A DNA stretch of 64,000 bases from Deltaproteobacteria bacterium (GCA_019314375.1 JAFCZJ010000043.1:1-64000); one strand, 5' to 3'; counted from the stretch's first letter, positions 50,150 to 60,275 are shown. The notes: a model not told the origin generated them from the letters alone. Numbers and translations: made by a program.

Positions 50150-51970
50150 TCAAGCATCATTCGAACGAAATACGTCCAGAAGAGCCCAGGCATAAAATGC
50201 CGCAAAAAGAACCAATAAGGGCACCAATTTCAGCCAGTCGATACCACCACCGAGGGCCAAAGGGTCTCGCATGAGCCCGTATCCTAAGAGGACCTGCACC
50301 AGAACCAGGGCGAAGACCAACAGGATCAACACGCCGCGCAGCGTGCGTTCTTTCAACATTTGCCCGATCCCGGGCAAAACAAAGGACAGACCACAGGCCA
50401 AGCTCTCATGTCGTCGCTTGTATTGCCGAATCTGAATTTCTTTGCTGATACGCGCCCTGGCATCAACTTGCTCTTTACGAACGAATGCGTAGAAACACTG
50501 CCCACAGTGGGTGTCATCCTTCATCTCGTTGTTGCAACGCCGACAAGCAGGACGCCCGCAGCGGACGCAGGCCCTGGATAAGGACACGCGCCAGCCAAAT
50601 AGAGCCGCCAACAGATAAATCAAAAGTGCGCCCAATGCGTAGAACCAAAAAGAAAAAGGATCCCCCCGCCCTCCCCATGTATTCCACAAGGCAGCGGTGG
50701 CGTCGTCTAACAGCTCCCTGCTGACCCCGATGTCCGCGGCACCCGTGAGCCAGACCATCGGCAAGTCGAGTTCCCCGACCACATAGTTGACCTGACCCGT
50801 GTTGGCCCGCACGGTCACCTTTCGAATGCCTTCCCGGTCCAAACGCAGAGCGCTCTGGCGAGCTTCGGTGCCCTTATCCGGCTCACCCGCCCGATAGTGA
50901 GTTTGACTCAGGTTGTAGTGAGGCAACGCGAGACCAGGATCGGCCATGCAAGCCCGACCATACATACCCACAGCCTTGCCCAATTCGTCCTGCAAAAAAT
51001 ATACGTTGCCGAGATTGTTGAGCAGGATGGCCGAAGCGGGCTTGGTGTCAAGAGCCTTGAGCAGTATTGCGGAGGCCATCTCATATTGGCCTTGGCGCTT
51101 GAAATGATTACCCAAGACGGTAAGCAGGCCGGTGTGATCGGGATGCTCTGCCAGCAAAGCCTTGAGCCTGCTTAACTGCTTGTCAGTGGGGGACCCTCGC
51201 TCAACCTCCAGCAGCACACCGGCCGCTGAATCCGGCATCATCAAACCGGCCAGGCCCTCACGAAGGGCAAAAGGCGTTGCCCCCAACAGCAACAGCAGCA
51301 TGATGGAGATGGCCCGCTCCCGCCAATTCTGGTACAAAAAGGCCGTCAGCAGCCAAATCATCAGAGTCAAAACCAGCCCAAGCCGAAACATCAAAGGCAA
51401 AGCCAAAAGCAACAAGGCCAGGACAGTGGTCTGAAAACGCGCAGCTGCCCTTGGAAACAAATGGTGAAAGTCGTGCAAAAAGAGCTTCAAGTAGGTCAAA
51501 AACTGCACAATCACAAAAAGGAAGGCCGCAAGAATCAGGCCCAACAAAAGGCCCACGATGGCATTGGTCTTCATGCGATCGAAGGAAAAAGGCTCCCGCC
51601 AGGCCGCCTTGCCCGCATCCAACAAGGAACCGAGCACTTCGGCCAGGTCAGTCGGCCGTTCGAACAAAATGAAAGAGGCCCGGGCCAAATGGGTTGAGGC
51701 CAAATCTGGAGAGAGTAGCACTGCCGTGTCCAGCAAGATCTCAGCTTTCTCGGGATCATCGGCCTTTTGGGCCCGCGAGGCCTCGCGCAACAACACGTTG
51801 GACTCCAGAAAAGTATTCCTGATGCGCAGCTCTTCTTTCAGGGTCACGAAACGCTTCAGGTCGCCCTCCGCCAGGGCCAAATCCCTCTGCTTGAGATGTA
51901 TCTGCCTTTGCTGCCACAGGGAGGAAAGGTCTGCCAGCGAACCGGAGAGGCCCACGATTTTCTGCGCCAC
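50150..51970 (-). CDS. TPR membrane protein, C-terminal part of a frameshifted gene
   Basis: About 606 residues from the nominal GTG, but the coding frame clearly continues upstream as '...KPILGVAQKIVGLSGSL'. Features: N-terminal helices, at least four membrane helices (about 135-240), a TPR array (about 265-385, 'LLNNLGNVYFLQDELGKAVGMYGRA'), another helix, a Cys-rich zinc-finger-like unit (CVRCGRPACRRCNNEMKDDTHCGQC, about 470-495) and two C-terminal helices. No named function. It is joined to the segment at 52506 by a one-base G-run difference. Confidence 0.78.
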   Translation of the reverse strand: MAQKIVGLSGSLADLSSLWQQRQIHLKQRDLALAEGDLKRFVTLKEELRIRNTFLESNVLLREASRAQKADDPEKAEILLDTAVLLSPDLASTHLARASFILFERPTDLAEVLGSLLDAGKAAWREPFSFDRMKTNAIVGLLLGLILAAFLFVIVQFLTYLKLFLHDFHHLFPRAAARFQTTVLALLLLALPLMFRLGLVLTLMIWLLTAFLYQNWRERAISIMLLLLLGATPFALREGLAGLMMPDSAAGVLLEVERGSPTDKQLSRLKALLAEHPDHTGLLTVLGNHFKRQGQYEMASAILLKALDTKPASAILLNNLGNVYFLQDELGKAVGMYGRACMADPGLALPHYNLSQTHYRAGEPDKGTEARQSALRLDREGIRKVTVRANTGQVNYVVGELDLPMVWLTGAADIGVSRELLDDATAALWNTWGGRGDPFSFWFYALGALLIYLLAALFGWRVSLSRACVRCGRPACRRCNNEMKDDTHCGQCFYAFVRKEQVDARARISKEIQIRQYKRRHESLACGLSFVLPGIGQMLKERTLRGVLILLVFALVLVQVLLGYGLMRDPLALGGGIDWLKLVPLLVLFAAFYAWALLDVFRSNDA

Positions 51971-52506
51971 ACCAAGGATCGGCTTGGGTTGCTCACCGGG
52001 CCGGGCTTCGCCAGGGTCATCATCGCCGGATTCGCCCTTGTCGCCAAGACCCGGCTTGTCCGCCTTGTCCGGCTTGCCCGCCTTGTCCGGCTTGCCCGCC
52101 TTGTCCGGCTTGCCCGCCTTGTCCGGCTTGCGTCCCCCCAGCTGTCCCGCTGCTGGTCACCCAAGGGGAGATCCTCAACAGGGCCCTTCGAATCACCCTT
52201 GTCGTCTACGTCCTCGACATCATCAGGGGGCGTGTCCCCGGCCTCATCAGGGGACACTTCTTCGACGTCGTCCTTCTTGTCGTCTTTGGGTTTGTCGCCC
52301 TCATCGTCGGGCATGGACCACAGGTCCGCTTCCGTCTTGGGTTTCTTGGGCTTGGGCTTTGGCTTCTTCTTAGCGGGTTTTTCGGTCTCCGCCTGGTCGT
52401 CTACCCAGCCTCCTTGGGCCACCAACAAAGCACGAGGCGGCCGCAAATCATCGGCGACCGAGGGCACAAACAATCCCAAAACCAGGGAAATAATCAGGCT
52501 GTTCAT
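51856..52506 (-). CDS. TPR membrane protein, N-terminal part of a frameshifted gene
   Basis: Begins with a signal peptide (MNSLIISLVLGLFVPSVADD) and a long acidic/Lys-Pro-rich stretch (AKKKPKPKPKKPKTEADLW, DDEGDKPKDDKKDD). At a run of six G (coding strand; 52134-52139) the frame is lost: after 'QQRDSWG' it reads Arg/Thr repeats that are merely the shifted image of KPDKAG repeats. One more G would give 'SWGGRKPDKAGKPDKAG' and run on into the segment ending at 50150. So the last 90 or so residues of this reading are probably not real. Confidence 0.7.
   Translation of the reverse strand: MNSLIISLVLGLFVPSVADDLRPPRALLVAQGGWVDDQAETEKPAKKKPKPKPKKPKTEADLWSMPDDEGDKPKDDKKDDVEEVSPDEAGDTPPDDVEDVDDKGDSKGPVEDLPLGDQQRDSWGDASRTRRASRTRRASRTRRASRTRRTSRVLATRANPAMMTLAKPGPVSNPSRSLVWRRKSWASPVRWQTFPPCGSKGRYISSRGIWPWRRAT
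52063..52131 (-). repeat. 18-bp tandem repeats encoding KPDKAG
   Basis: Nearly four copies of CCTTGTCCGGCTTGCCCG in succession. In the frame of the downstream TPR segment they encode Lys-Pro-Asp-Lys-Ala-Gly. They lie next to the six-base G-run where the frame is lost, a typical slippage-prone place. Confidence 0.88.
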
Positions 52507-52573
52507 GACGGCTAGCTTATCCCAAATATCCAGCCCAAGGCAAGCTGGGGCGGCTCGGGAGGCTGGAAAGAAA

Positions 52574-52605
52574 ACAAAAAAACCCGCCTCAAAAAAAGAG
52601 ACGGG
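52574..52605 (-). terminator. Rho-independent terminator after tRNA-Leu
   Basis: On the minus strand CCCGTCTC, a loop of seven T, GAGGCGGG, then a run of T (52574-52582). Eight base pairs with one G-T. It lies between the tRNA and the TPR gene. Confidence 0.85.
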
Positions 52606-52622
52606 TCATCAGTTTGCAAGAA

Positions 52623-52704
52623 TGCCCAGGGCGAGACTCGAACTCGCATGGGTCACCCCATACGCCCCTCAAGCGTACGTGTCTACCAGTTCCACCACCT
52701 GGGC
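52623..52704 (-). tRNA. tRNA-Leu (anticodon GAG)
   Basis: 82 nt. Acceptor stem GCCCAGG/CCTGGGC with discriminator A; anticodon arm TACGC-TTGAGGG-GCGTA gives GAG (reads CUC/CUU); long class II variable arm TGGGGTGACCCA; T-arm GCGAG-TTCGAGT-CTCGC. CCA is not encoded. A terminator follows directly. Confidence 0.95.
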
Positions 52705-52789
52705 GCATCCATTGCAAAACCGATCACATATCAAAGAATCTAAAGTCTGGCCGTGGTTAATAGCAGAAGCTCAGGGGACGGGCAATAAA

Positions 52790-52823
52790 AATCCTCCCCC
52801 CAACTGAAGCCGGGGGGAGGATT
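52790..52823 (-). terminator. Rho-independent terminator of the TonB-receptor operon
   Basis: AATCCTCCCCCC (52790-52801) and GGGGGGAGGATT (52812-52823) form a perfect 12-bp stem with a 10-base loop; on the minus strand it is followed by TTTTATT. It lies 25 bases after the receptor stop. Confidence 0.9.
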
Positions 52824-52848
52824 GGATGCTGCTGAAACCTAGGGTGAA

Positions 52849-55557
52849 TTAATACCGGTAACGCACACCCAAGGCAGCCGAGAAACCGGAGGTATTCTGC
52901 GTGAACTCACCATATTGCAGGGTGGAGCCATCCGGGTAGTCCGAGGTGACCAGACCGGTCTTGTCCCGAAGGTGCAAGACGTTGAATATCTCGGTGATCA
53001 GATCGATGTTATGACCCGAAAGCTCCTTCAAATCCCAAACCACCCGCAGATTCAGACGGAAGATATCCGGCAAGCGGTTCCAATAGGGATTGTCGGGGTG
53101 GTCCTTGTCGTAGCCACGGTACCAATCGTAGTCGGCGTAGCCGCCCCAGAAGGTGTTGTAGGTGATCTTGGTGTAGGGGTAGCCCGTGTACCAACGGACG
53201 CCCACACCCACCTCGATGCCGTAGGGGAAGTGGTATGACCCGTCTACCTTCAAGGCATGGCGACGATCGTAACTCAGATAGCTCCACCAGTACTCATTCT
53301 GGCGCGGGTTGTCCATGTAGCTGGAGATGTAGTCATTCGGCGCGCCTTCGGAGCGTGAATAGGTGTAGGAGCCGCTCATCTGCCAGTTGTCGCTGAAGGC
53401 CTTGCGGAAAACAAACTCAAGACCCCAATACCGACGCCAGGCCTCCCGAGGGGTGCCCAAAGACCAGATGTAGGACTCTTCGCCGTTCTTGTAGCCGATG
53501 ACGTCCGAGCCTTCCTGATTCCAAATCAGGTTGGCTTCGTCGTCTTCAAAGACGTACTTGGTTTCACGCCACAAGCCATTGATGGCCAGGGAGAAATCGG
53601 TGAAGAGCTCACGCTCAAACTGCAGCGTGAGTTCGTCGGCGTGGGGGGCCGTCAAGTTATCCTTGACCTGCACCGTGTTTTCGCCGCCGGTGGAACGCAG
53701 GAAGGTGTCGTAGTCGCCGGTGACCGGGTTGTACTCGTAGGTTTCCGTGCTCATGCCCTTGCCGACGAAGCTGGAAAGCGCAAGGTAGCCCGTGTCCACG
53801 TAACGATTGTAACCAGCCCGCATGACCGTTTTGCCGTCGCCGGTGATGTCCCAGACCATATTGATACGCGGGCTGGTGGTGGCGAACTCGGTGATCGTGC
53901 GGCCGTCTTCGTTGAGCATCTGGGCCCAGTCAAAACGGATACCGGGTTTGACCGTGATGTCCTTGGTGATCTTCCAGGCGTCCTGGAAATAGACACCCAG
54001 CACGTCGCCATAGATCAAGGTGTCCAAGGAATTGGGCACACCATTTTCGTCCAAGGTCAGCCGCGTAAAGCGGTAAGGCTGTCCCGCCCGATCGGAATAG
54101 GTACCACCGCCGGGGATGGACACGATCTTGTCCTGCCAGGAATGGGTGTACTGCCAACCGGTCTTGAACTCGTGGTCACCCAACAGGTTGTCCAGATAGT
54201 AAGTCCAGGAGGAATCAAACTGGATGCGCCAGCGACTCACGTCGTAGTCCTGATCGTAGTTGCCGGAGCTTAGGCCCGTGGCCGAGTCGTAATGCGCACG
54301 GCAGGCCGGGTCCTGGGTGTCGGTGCAACCCGACGAGGGATAAATATGCAGTCGGCTCTGCTTCAGGGCCAGCTGGGTCTTCTGGAAGAGGCTTTTGGTC
54401 CACAAGGCCTCCCAAGCCAGGGAGTAGAACTGCCCACCCTGGAAACGCTGGGCTTCGGCATCGTCGCGCACGAAGATGTCCTGCAACTCGTTCTTCAGCC
54501 AAGTGGGATCGCCCTGGGTCATGAAGGTGATCTTGTGGGCATCGTGAGGCTGATAGGTCAGCTTGCCCAAGTAGTACACGCTGAACCATTCCCACGCAGG
54601 ATGTTGGACTTTTTCAGGATTCGCCGGATTAAACAGATCTTCCGTGGCCGAGATCTTGTAGATCTGTCGGTTCACTTGCACCGAGGCGAAGTACCAGAGT
54701 TTGTCTTTAAGGATGGGTCCGCCCACGTTGACATTGAAGGTGTACATGTCGTTGGTGGGCGCGCCTTCTTTTTCAAACTCATCCTTGATGCGCAGGAAGC
54801 CGGGGCGAGCATAAAACGACGTATCCAAATGGAACTCGTTGCCGCCGCTCTTGGTCACCAGGTTGATGATGCCGCCGGTGGCCTGCCCATACTCCGCGTC
54901 CAAACCACCCGTCAAGACCTGAACTTCCTTGATGGCGTCAAAGTTAAAATTGGCGCTGAAGGTGTTGGTCACCGGATCCGTGGTGTTGACGCCGTCGACC
55001 AAATACTGATTGGAGTTGAAGGCACCTCCATGGATGTTGGGGTTGTCGTCGGGGCTGACCACGCCGGGGGCCAAGGCCGCCACGCTCTGGTACTGACGGT
55101 CGATGGGCACTGACTCCAGGTATTCATCGTCGAAGTTCAGACCCAGGCTGGTCTTTTCCTTATCCACCACCGGCCGACGGGCCGTGACCACCACGGTTTC
55201 TTCCGCGGTGGGCAATTCCATCAGCAAATCCAAAGTAACGGTACCGCCGATGCGGACCGGCACAGCCTCTTGCTTCAAGGGCAAGAAACCAGGTTGCTCG
55301 ATGAAGATGGTGTACTTGCCCGGAGGCAAGCCGAAAAACAGGAAGGAGCCGTCTTCCGCCGTCTGGCTCTGTCGTTTGCCCATCATCTCATTGGCGGTGA
55401 TGGTGATGGTGACGCCCGCCAAGGGCACACCGTCGGGGTCAAATACCGTGCCGGCTATCTTGCCGTTCTGCTCCGAAGCCATCGCGGGCAGAGCCAGGGC
55501 AAGCACCAGCGGAATTACGAAAACCGACACGAAGGTCGTGATTCGATTCCGTCTCAC
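52849..55557 (-). CDS. TonB-dependent outer-membrane receptor (Oar-like)
   Basis: 902 residues. Signal peptide (VIPLVLALALPAMA|S), an N-terminal carboxypeptidase-regulatory-like Ig domain (about 30-110, 'GKIAGTVFDPDGVPLAGVTITI'), a putative TonB box region (EETVVVTARR), a plug domain (about 130-240, 'QYLVDGVNTTDPV', 'EVQVLTGGLDAEYGQATGGIINLVTKSG') and a 22-strand barrel ending ...VRYRY. Oar-type receptors move proteins or large ligands. The start is GTG 55557 because AGGAGG lies 6 bases upstream; in-frame codons further upstream contain that site. It follows the large lipoprotein gene by 43 bases. Confidence 0.92.
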   Translation of the reverse strand: MRRNRITTFVSVFVIPLVLALALPAMASEQNGKIAGTVFDPDGVPLAGVTITITANEMMGKRQSQTAEDGSFLFFGLPPGKYTIFIEQPGFLPLKQEAVPVRIGGTVTLDLLMELPTAEETVVVTARRPVVDKEKTSLGLNFDDEYLESVPIDRQYQSVAALAPGVVSPDDNPNIHGGAFNSNQYLVDGVNTTDPVTNTFSANFNFDAIKEVQVLTGGLDAEYGQATGGIINLVTKSGGNEFHLDTSFYARPGFLRIKDEFEKEGAPTNDMYTFNVNVGGPILKDKLWYFASVQVNRQIYKISATEDLFNPANPEKVQHPAWEWFSVYYLGKLTYQPHDAHKITFMTQGDPTWLKNELQDIFVRDDAEAQRFQGGQFYSLAWEALWTKSLFQKTQLALKQSRLHIYPSSGCTDTQDPACRAHYDSATGLSSGNYDQDYDVSRWRIQFDSSWTYYLDNLLGDHEFKTGWQYTHSWQDKIVSIPGGGTYSDRAGQPYRFTRLTLDENGVPNSLDTLIYGDVLGVYFQDAWKITKDITVKPGIRFDWAQMLNEDGRTITEFATTSPRINMVWDITGDGKTVMRAGYNRYVDTGYLALSSFVGKGMSTETYEYNPVTGDYDTFLRSTGGENTVQVKDNLTAPHADELTLQFERELFTDFSLAINGLWRETKYVFEDDEANLIWNQEGSDVIGYKNGEESYIWSLGTPREAWRRYWGLEFVFRKAFSDNWQMSGSYTYSRSEGAPNDYISSYMDNPRQNEYWWSYLSYDRRHALKVDGSYHFPYGIEVGVGVRWYTGYPYTKITYNTFWGGYADYDWYRGYDKDHPDNPYWNRLPDIFRLNLRVVWDLKELSGHNIDLITEIFNVLHLRDKTGLVTSDYPDGSTLQYGEFTQNTSGFSAALGVRYRY

Positions 55558-55600
55558 TTTTGGCCTCCTAATCATCTCAGTGCTCTTTCTCGCCCTGGCA

Positions 55601-58600
55601 CTAGTTGGCGTTGAGAGTGACGTAAACATCGTACGCACCTGGTGAACCCGACCAACCCACCACCTGAATCACATACAGGTGTCCGGCTTCGGCAGGGTAA
55701 GCAAGAATGACTTCAGGCTTGTCGGCCGTGAGCGCTTGGGCCACATAAGCACCGAGGTCTATATCCAACAGGAACAAGTCGTAGTCACCATCCGCGGCAG
55801 CCCAGTCGAACACGATGTCCATGCTTCCGGCCACATCAGCCACGTAAGCAAAGGAGTCGTAGTCGCCCAACCAGACAGATTCGTCGTTCTCGACCGTGGA
55901 CAGTTCACCCAGAATATGGAGGGCACCCTTGGTGGGTACACCGCCATCCCAGTAGTTGACATCCAGTGCATAGGTCAAGCCCAAGGTACCCAAGTCGTTG
56001 GGATCACCTTCGAGTGCCTCACCGGTGCCCGGATCGTTGTAGCCGTTGGGCTCCATCTCGCGCACCTGGCTATAATTGAAGCTCACGGTGTAGACACCGG
56101 GACCTCCGTCATAGCCGGAGATATGGATCAGATAGGGTTTGCCCGCTTCCACATCGAACTGAGCAAACTCAGGGTTGGCCTCGGTGCCGGCCATGGACAT
56201 GGCCACATTGCCACTGAAGGAACCAGCACCATCATCCTCCCAGATGATGACGTCGTAATCGGCGGCATTCGGCCACTCGAGAAGCACCTCAACGGTGCCG
56301 GCCCGGGCGAATTCGACCATGAAGAAATCTTCGTCGTTCTCGCCGGCGGCCTGATCGGCAGCATCCACGTAGCCCACCATGCGGTACTCGTAACCCAGCA
56401 TCAATGGGCCAAACTCCCGCAGGTCCTGAACATCACCCTGGTACAGATCGTTGGGCTCTTCCTCGAAGAACTCGGTCACCACTTCGGTGGCCTCTTCACA
56501 GACATCACCCACGCCGTTGCCGTCGCTGTCTGCCTGGTCTTCATTGGCCACCAGCGGGCAGTTGTCGTCCACGTCCAGGATCGTGTCAGCGTCGTCATCG
56601 GTATCGCAGGCGTCGCCTTCACCATCGTCGTCGGTGTCGAGTTGGGTCGGATTGGCCGCGGCCGGACAATTGTCACAAACGTCGCCCAAGCCGTCGCTGT
56701 CGGTGTCTGCCTGGTCTTCATTGGCCAGAACCGGGCAGTTGTCGTTGGCGTCGTCTTTGCCGTCGTTGTCATCATCCGAGTCGCAAGCATCGCCGATGCC
56801 GTCGCCGTCGATGTCAGTTTGCTCGGGATCAGCGTCCAGGGGACAGATGTCGCAAGCATCACCCAGGCCGTCACCATCGCTGTCGCTGCCATCATCGGCC
56901 AGCTCGGGGCAATAGTCACAGGCGTCGCCGATGCCGTCGTTATCGAGATCCGAGTGCATGCTGCAAAAGCCGTCCACGCAACTACCCTCACCCAGGCCGC
57001 AGGTAACCACATCGCCGCAACTCGAGGTCGCAACTTCGGGGCAGGAGTCTAAGGCATCGATCAGGTTGTCGCCATCCGTGTCCACGTCGCAGGCATCGCC
57101 CACGCCGTTGCCGTCCACGTCATCCTGGTCGGGGTTGACCGTAAGCGGGCAGTTGTCACTGCCGATACAAGCTGAGTTGACCACGCCCGGATCGCAGATG
57201 CCGTCGCCGTCGTCATCGGGCACGCAGGCATCTCCACCACCTTCGCCGTCCGCGTCTTCTTGCTCGGCGTTGGCCACCACGGGGCAGTTATCACAAGCAT
57301 CACCCAGACCGTCACCGTCCGAGTCAACCTGGGCTGCGTCCACTGCCTCGGGACAAAGATCACAAACATCACCGAGGTTGTCGCCGTCCGTGTCGAGCTG
57401 ACCCAGGCAGAAGCCGGCATCGATGTCGCAAATGTCGCCGGCGCCTTCGCAGTCTTCGTTGGCGGCACAAGCCGGTTTCGGGTTGGCCACCATGGGGCAA
57501 AGATCGCCACTGTTGGCCACGCCGTCACCGTCCAGGTCATCATCACAGGCGTCGCCGAACATGTCGCCGTCGAGGTTGGCCTGATCCGAATTGGCCACGT
57601 CGATGCAGTTGTCGCAGGCATCGCCGACACCGTCGCCGTCGCCATCAGCCTGAGCGGGATCGTAGTTCAAAATGCAGATATCACAGGCATCCGGCACCGC
57701 ATCGCCATCCGTGTCGGAATCGTCGCTTGCCACCGTGGGGCAGGCGTCAACACCCTGGCAGTACGGAGCGCTTTCGCCCGGATCGCATAGCCCGTCGTTG
57801 TCGTCGTCCACATCGCAAACGTCGCCGAAACCGTCACCGTCCAGATCCATCTGACCGACGCAGGTTCCGTCGCAAGCGCCATCACCACAGAGCAGTCCAG
57901 CGCCATCCAGGCAAAAACCGCCCGCCAATGCGCAGTCGGCATGGGACGAACAGGTGGGCCGAGGGTTGGCCTGGCGGCAGCTATCGCCGACACAGGTACC
58001 GCATGAGGCTGTGCAGAAGTTCAAGTACGAAGAGCAAAGACCCTCGCAGACGTCGCTGCATGTCATGCAGCTATCGAACTTCTTGCGGTTGCAAGAACCG
58101 CTGTCTACGCAGCTGTCGCGATCTTTCTCGCAGGCTCTGTAGCAGTGGAGTTGATCCAACTCCAACTCGGCCGGGAACCGGTCGCAAGCCGCGAAGCAAG
58201 CAAGCTCGCCCGCCTCACAGGCCGCCACTTCACCTTCGGAGCATTCGGCGTAGGCGTAACAATCTTCCTGGCCGGGTTGCTCCGCGCAGTCGGCGCAAGC
58301 GAGATCCTTGCACATCGTATACACGCCTTCACACTCACCACAGGCCATCGAGGACTTGCCCTCACAAGCCAGCCAGGTGGCGTCCCACAGATCCCGCGGA
58401 TTTTCGAACAAGGTCTCGTCCACCGGAGCAGTGTTCAAGCAAGTGGTCATGTTGTCGCCGCAATTGTCGCAGGCATCACCTACATGATCGTTGTCCGCAT
58501 CTTCTTGATTCGGATTGGCGACCAGGGGGCAGTTGTCTTCGTGGTTGAGCCGGCCGTCGTTGTCCAAATCCTCGTCACAGGCGTTGCCGGTGCCGTCGTT

Positions 58601-60040
58601 GTCGGTGTCCGCTTGATCCGGATTGGCCAGTTCGGGGCAATTGTCCCCGGTCTCGCCTTCGTCTCGGTCCGCCCAGAATTCCACCTCGTCACCATCGGAG
58701 TCGGCGTATCCATTGCAAGCATCGCCGGGACCGGAGCCGTCGGTATTGGCCTGGTCGGGGTCGACGGTCTCGGGACAAACGTCGCAGAGATCGCCCACGC
58801 CATCGCCATCCGTATCAACCTGGTCGGAGTTGTAAACGAAGGGGCAGTTGTCGTCGGCCAGGCCATCACCGTTCACATCGGCCGTGGGCACACCATCAAA
58901 GTCGGCATCCGTGCTGACCTCGGTGTCGATGGTCACGTCAAGCAAGGTGTAAAGATTCCAGCCCTTGCTGAAGTCGATGCGCTCGCTGGGCACAGCCACC
59001 GCCTCGCTGACGACGAAGTCACCAGGCGAGGGCGGACCGTTGGTTGAGAAATTCAAGGTGTTGTTCAAATCGTTGTCGGCCAGCGCATAGATATAGTAGG
59101 TGCAATAGCCGGCAGCCGTGTCGCAGGTAATGGCCGGGCAATTGCCCGACGCCACTTCAGACTCGGGACAGGATGCCGGAACGCAATCGCTGTCGTCATC
59201 GCATTCGCGCACGGGAACGAGCAAGCCATCGAACCAGCCCGTCATGTCGCCGGTGACCGGATCCAAGGTCAAATCGCGCACGGTGGTACCGCCCACGGGA
59301 TGCTTGGGTTGACCGGCGCCCGCGAAAGCCGGATCGGCTTCGTTCAGATAGGCACCCGGAACGATCTTTTGGGGGTCGGCATAGGGATACAGGCCCAGCA
59401 GGATGTTGCCCACGATGGTGCCCGAAACCGCGCCGATGCGAATGGTGTAATCCGAAGGCGCGTCAACGCCATACCACTTCAACCAACGCATGAAGTAGCG
59501 GTTCTCCGGATAGGCCACGACCGAAATAGCGAAAGGGTTCTCGGCGTAGGTAACCCAGGCCTGGAACTCGGAATCACCAGGCTCGGCACCAGGCTTGAGC
59601 ACGTAGAGAATGCCGACAAAGTTGTCGTCGGCCTCCGGCCAGTCGCCCGAGATGGTCAATGAGGACTTCTTATTGACCGAAAACTCGAACCAGACGGTAC
59701 CGGCGTCATTGCACCAGTAACCCTCGTACCAGTCGGCGATGGTTCCCTTCAGCACCAGGGCAGGTGCGTCGGAGATGATCTCCGGCAGCACTTGTGGGCC
59801 GGGGATATCGCCGTCTTCGTACTCACAATTGCCGGGGTCTTGGGCCTGGACTACTGCACCTTCGGCACCCTCGGGTTGAAGCAGGGGACTCAGATCACCC
59901 GGGATTCGAATGGTACCGCGAATCTCGGTAAACTTATCCACTGCGTCTTCGTCGTAGATGGTGTCGCACGCAAACAAGGGCACCAACATAAGCCCCACGA
60001 GCGACGCCATCAACCACCAAGACCTGTTCGCTCTCTTCAT
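55601..60040 (-). CDS. Large thrombospondin type 3 repeat lipoprotein with PPC domains
   Basis: 1479 residues. Lipoprotein signal (LVGLMLVPLFAC|DTIY), a beta-rich N-terminal half with PPC-like character, long arrays of calcium-binding thrombospondin type 3 repeats (for example 'DTDGDGVGDLCDVCPE'), an intervening Cys-rich region (about 545-700, at least 30 Cys, 'CSEGEVAACEAGELACFAACD'), more type 3 repeats and two C-terminal PPC domains ('EEPNDLYQGDV', 'EMEPNGYNDPG'). GGAGG lies 5 bases before ATG 60040. It is probably surface exposed and calcium-stabilised. Position before a TonB receptor gene suggests a joint role, as in SusD-SusC pairs, which is inference. Confidence 0.88.
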   Translation of the reverse strand: MKRANRSWWLMASLVGLMLVPLFACDTIYDEDAVDKFTEIRGTIRIPGDLSPLLQPEGAEGAVVQAQDPGNCEYEDGDIPGPQVLPEIISDAPALVLKGTIADWYEGYWCNDAGTVWFEFSVNKKSSLTISGDWPEADDNFVGILYVLKPGAEPGDSEFQAWVTYAENPFAISVVAYPENRYFMRWLKWYGVDAPSDYTIRIGAVSGTIVGNILLGLYPYADPQKIVPGAYLNEADPAFAGAGQPKHPVGGTTVRDLTLDPVTGDMTGWFDGLLVPVRECDDDSDCVPASCPESEVASGNCPAITCDTAAGYCTYYIYALADNDLNNTLNFSTNGPPSPGDFVVSEAVAVPSERIDFSKGWNLYTLLDVTIDTEVSTDADFDGVPTADVNGDGLADDNCPFVYNSDQVDTDGDGVGDLCDVCPETVDPDQANTDGSGPGDACNGYADSDGDEVEFWADRDEGETGDNCPELANPDQADTDNDGTGNACDEDLDNDGRLNHEDNCPLVANPNQEDADNDHVGDACDNCGDNMTTCLNTAPVDETLFENPRDLWDATWLACEGKSSMACGECEGVYTMCKDLACADCAEQPGQEDCYAYAECSEGEVAACEAGELACFAACDRFPAELELDQLHCYRACEKDRDSCVDSGSCNRKKFDSCMTCSDVCEGLCSSYLNFCTASCGTCVGDSCRQANPRPTCSSHADCALAGGFCLDGAGLLCGDGACDGTCVGQMDLDGDGFGDVCDVDDDNDGLCDPGESAPYCQGVDACPTVASDDSDTDGDAVPDACDICILNYDPAQADGDGDGVGDACDNCIDVANSDQANLDGDMFGDACDDDLDGDGVANSGDLCPMVANPKPACAANEDCEGAGDICDIDAGFCLGQLDTDGDNLGDVCDLCPEAVDAAQVDSDGDGLGDACDNCPVVANAEQEDADGEGGGDACVPDDDGDGICDPGVVNSACIGSDNCPLTVNPDQDDVDGNGVGDACDVDTDGDNLIDALDSCPEVATSSCGDVVTCGLGEGSCVDGFCSMHSDLDNDGIGDACDYCPELADDGSDSDGDGLGDACDICPLDADPEQTDIDGDGIGDACDSDDDNDGKDDANDNCPVLANEDQADTDSDGLGDVCDNCPAAANPTQLDTDDDGEGDACDTDDDADTILDVDDNCPLVANEDQADSDGNGVGDVCEEATEVVTEFFEEEPNDLYQGDVQDLREFGPLMLGYEYRMVGYVDAADQAAGENDEDFFMVEFARAGTVEVLLEWPNAADYDVIIWEDDGAGSFSGNVAMSMAGTEANPEFAQFDVEAGKPYLIHISGYDGGPGVYTVSFNYSQVREMEPNGYNDPGTGEALEGDPNDLGTLGLTYALDVNYWDGGVPTKGALHILGELSTVENDESVWLGDYDSFAYVADVAGSMDIVFDWAAADGDYDLFLLDIDLGAYVAQALTADKPEVILAYPAEAGHLYVIQVVGWSGSPGAYDVYVTLNAN

Positions 60041-60275
60041 CGTGGCCTCCGCTTTGAAGTGAACCAAACTTCGATTGTCTTGTTTACCCAAACAACAGCT
60101 TCGACCCACTCGGGCCGAAGTCTCTAAACGCTCGCGGGGTAACATAATATTCCCCCCTTTAGCAAGAAAAATCTTTTTCCACATCAGGTCTTGGCTCACT
60201 GTCTGGTATAGAAAATTCTTGCACCAACAGGTCAAAACCGCTAATACAATCTGCTATCGAACAGGAGGTTCGAGC

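Noticed and set aside
52063-52131. Arg/Thr-rich repeat protein (SRTRRA repeats)
   Set aside because: This is the out-of-frame reading of the KPDKAG repeats after a G-run frameshift; the alternative frame continues into conserved TPR coding sequence.
55679-57052. Long plus-strand open frame (457 codons) opposite the thrombospondin lipoprotein
   Set aside because: It is the antisense image of Asp/Gly-rich calcium repeats, giving Val/Ala/Gly-rich nonsense; the minus strand has signal peptide, domains and ribosome-binding site.
60219-60250. Promoter for the TPR-TonB operon (TTGCAC ... TACAAT)
   Set aside because: Spacing between the boxes is 20 bases and the -35 match is poor; not strong enough to annotate.
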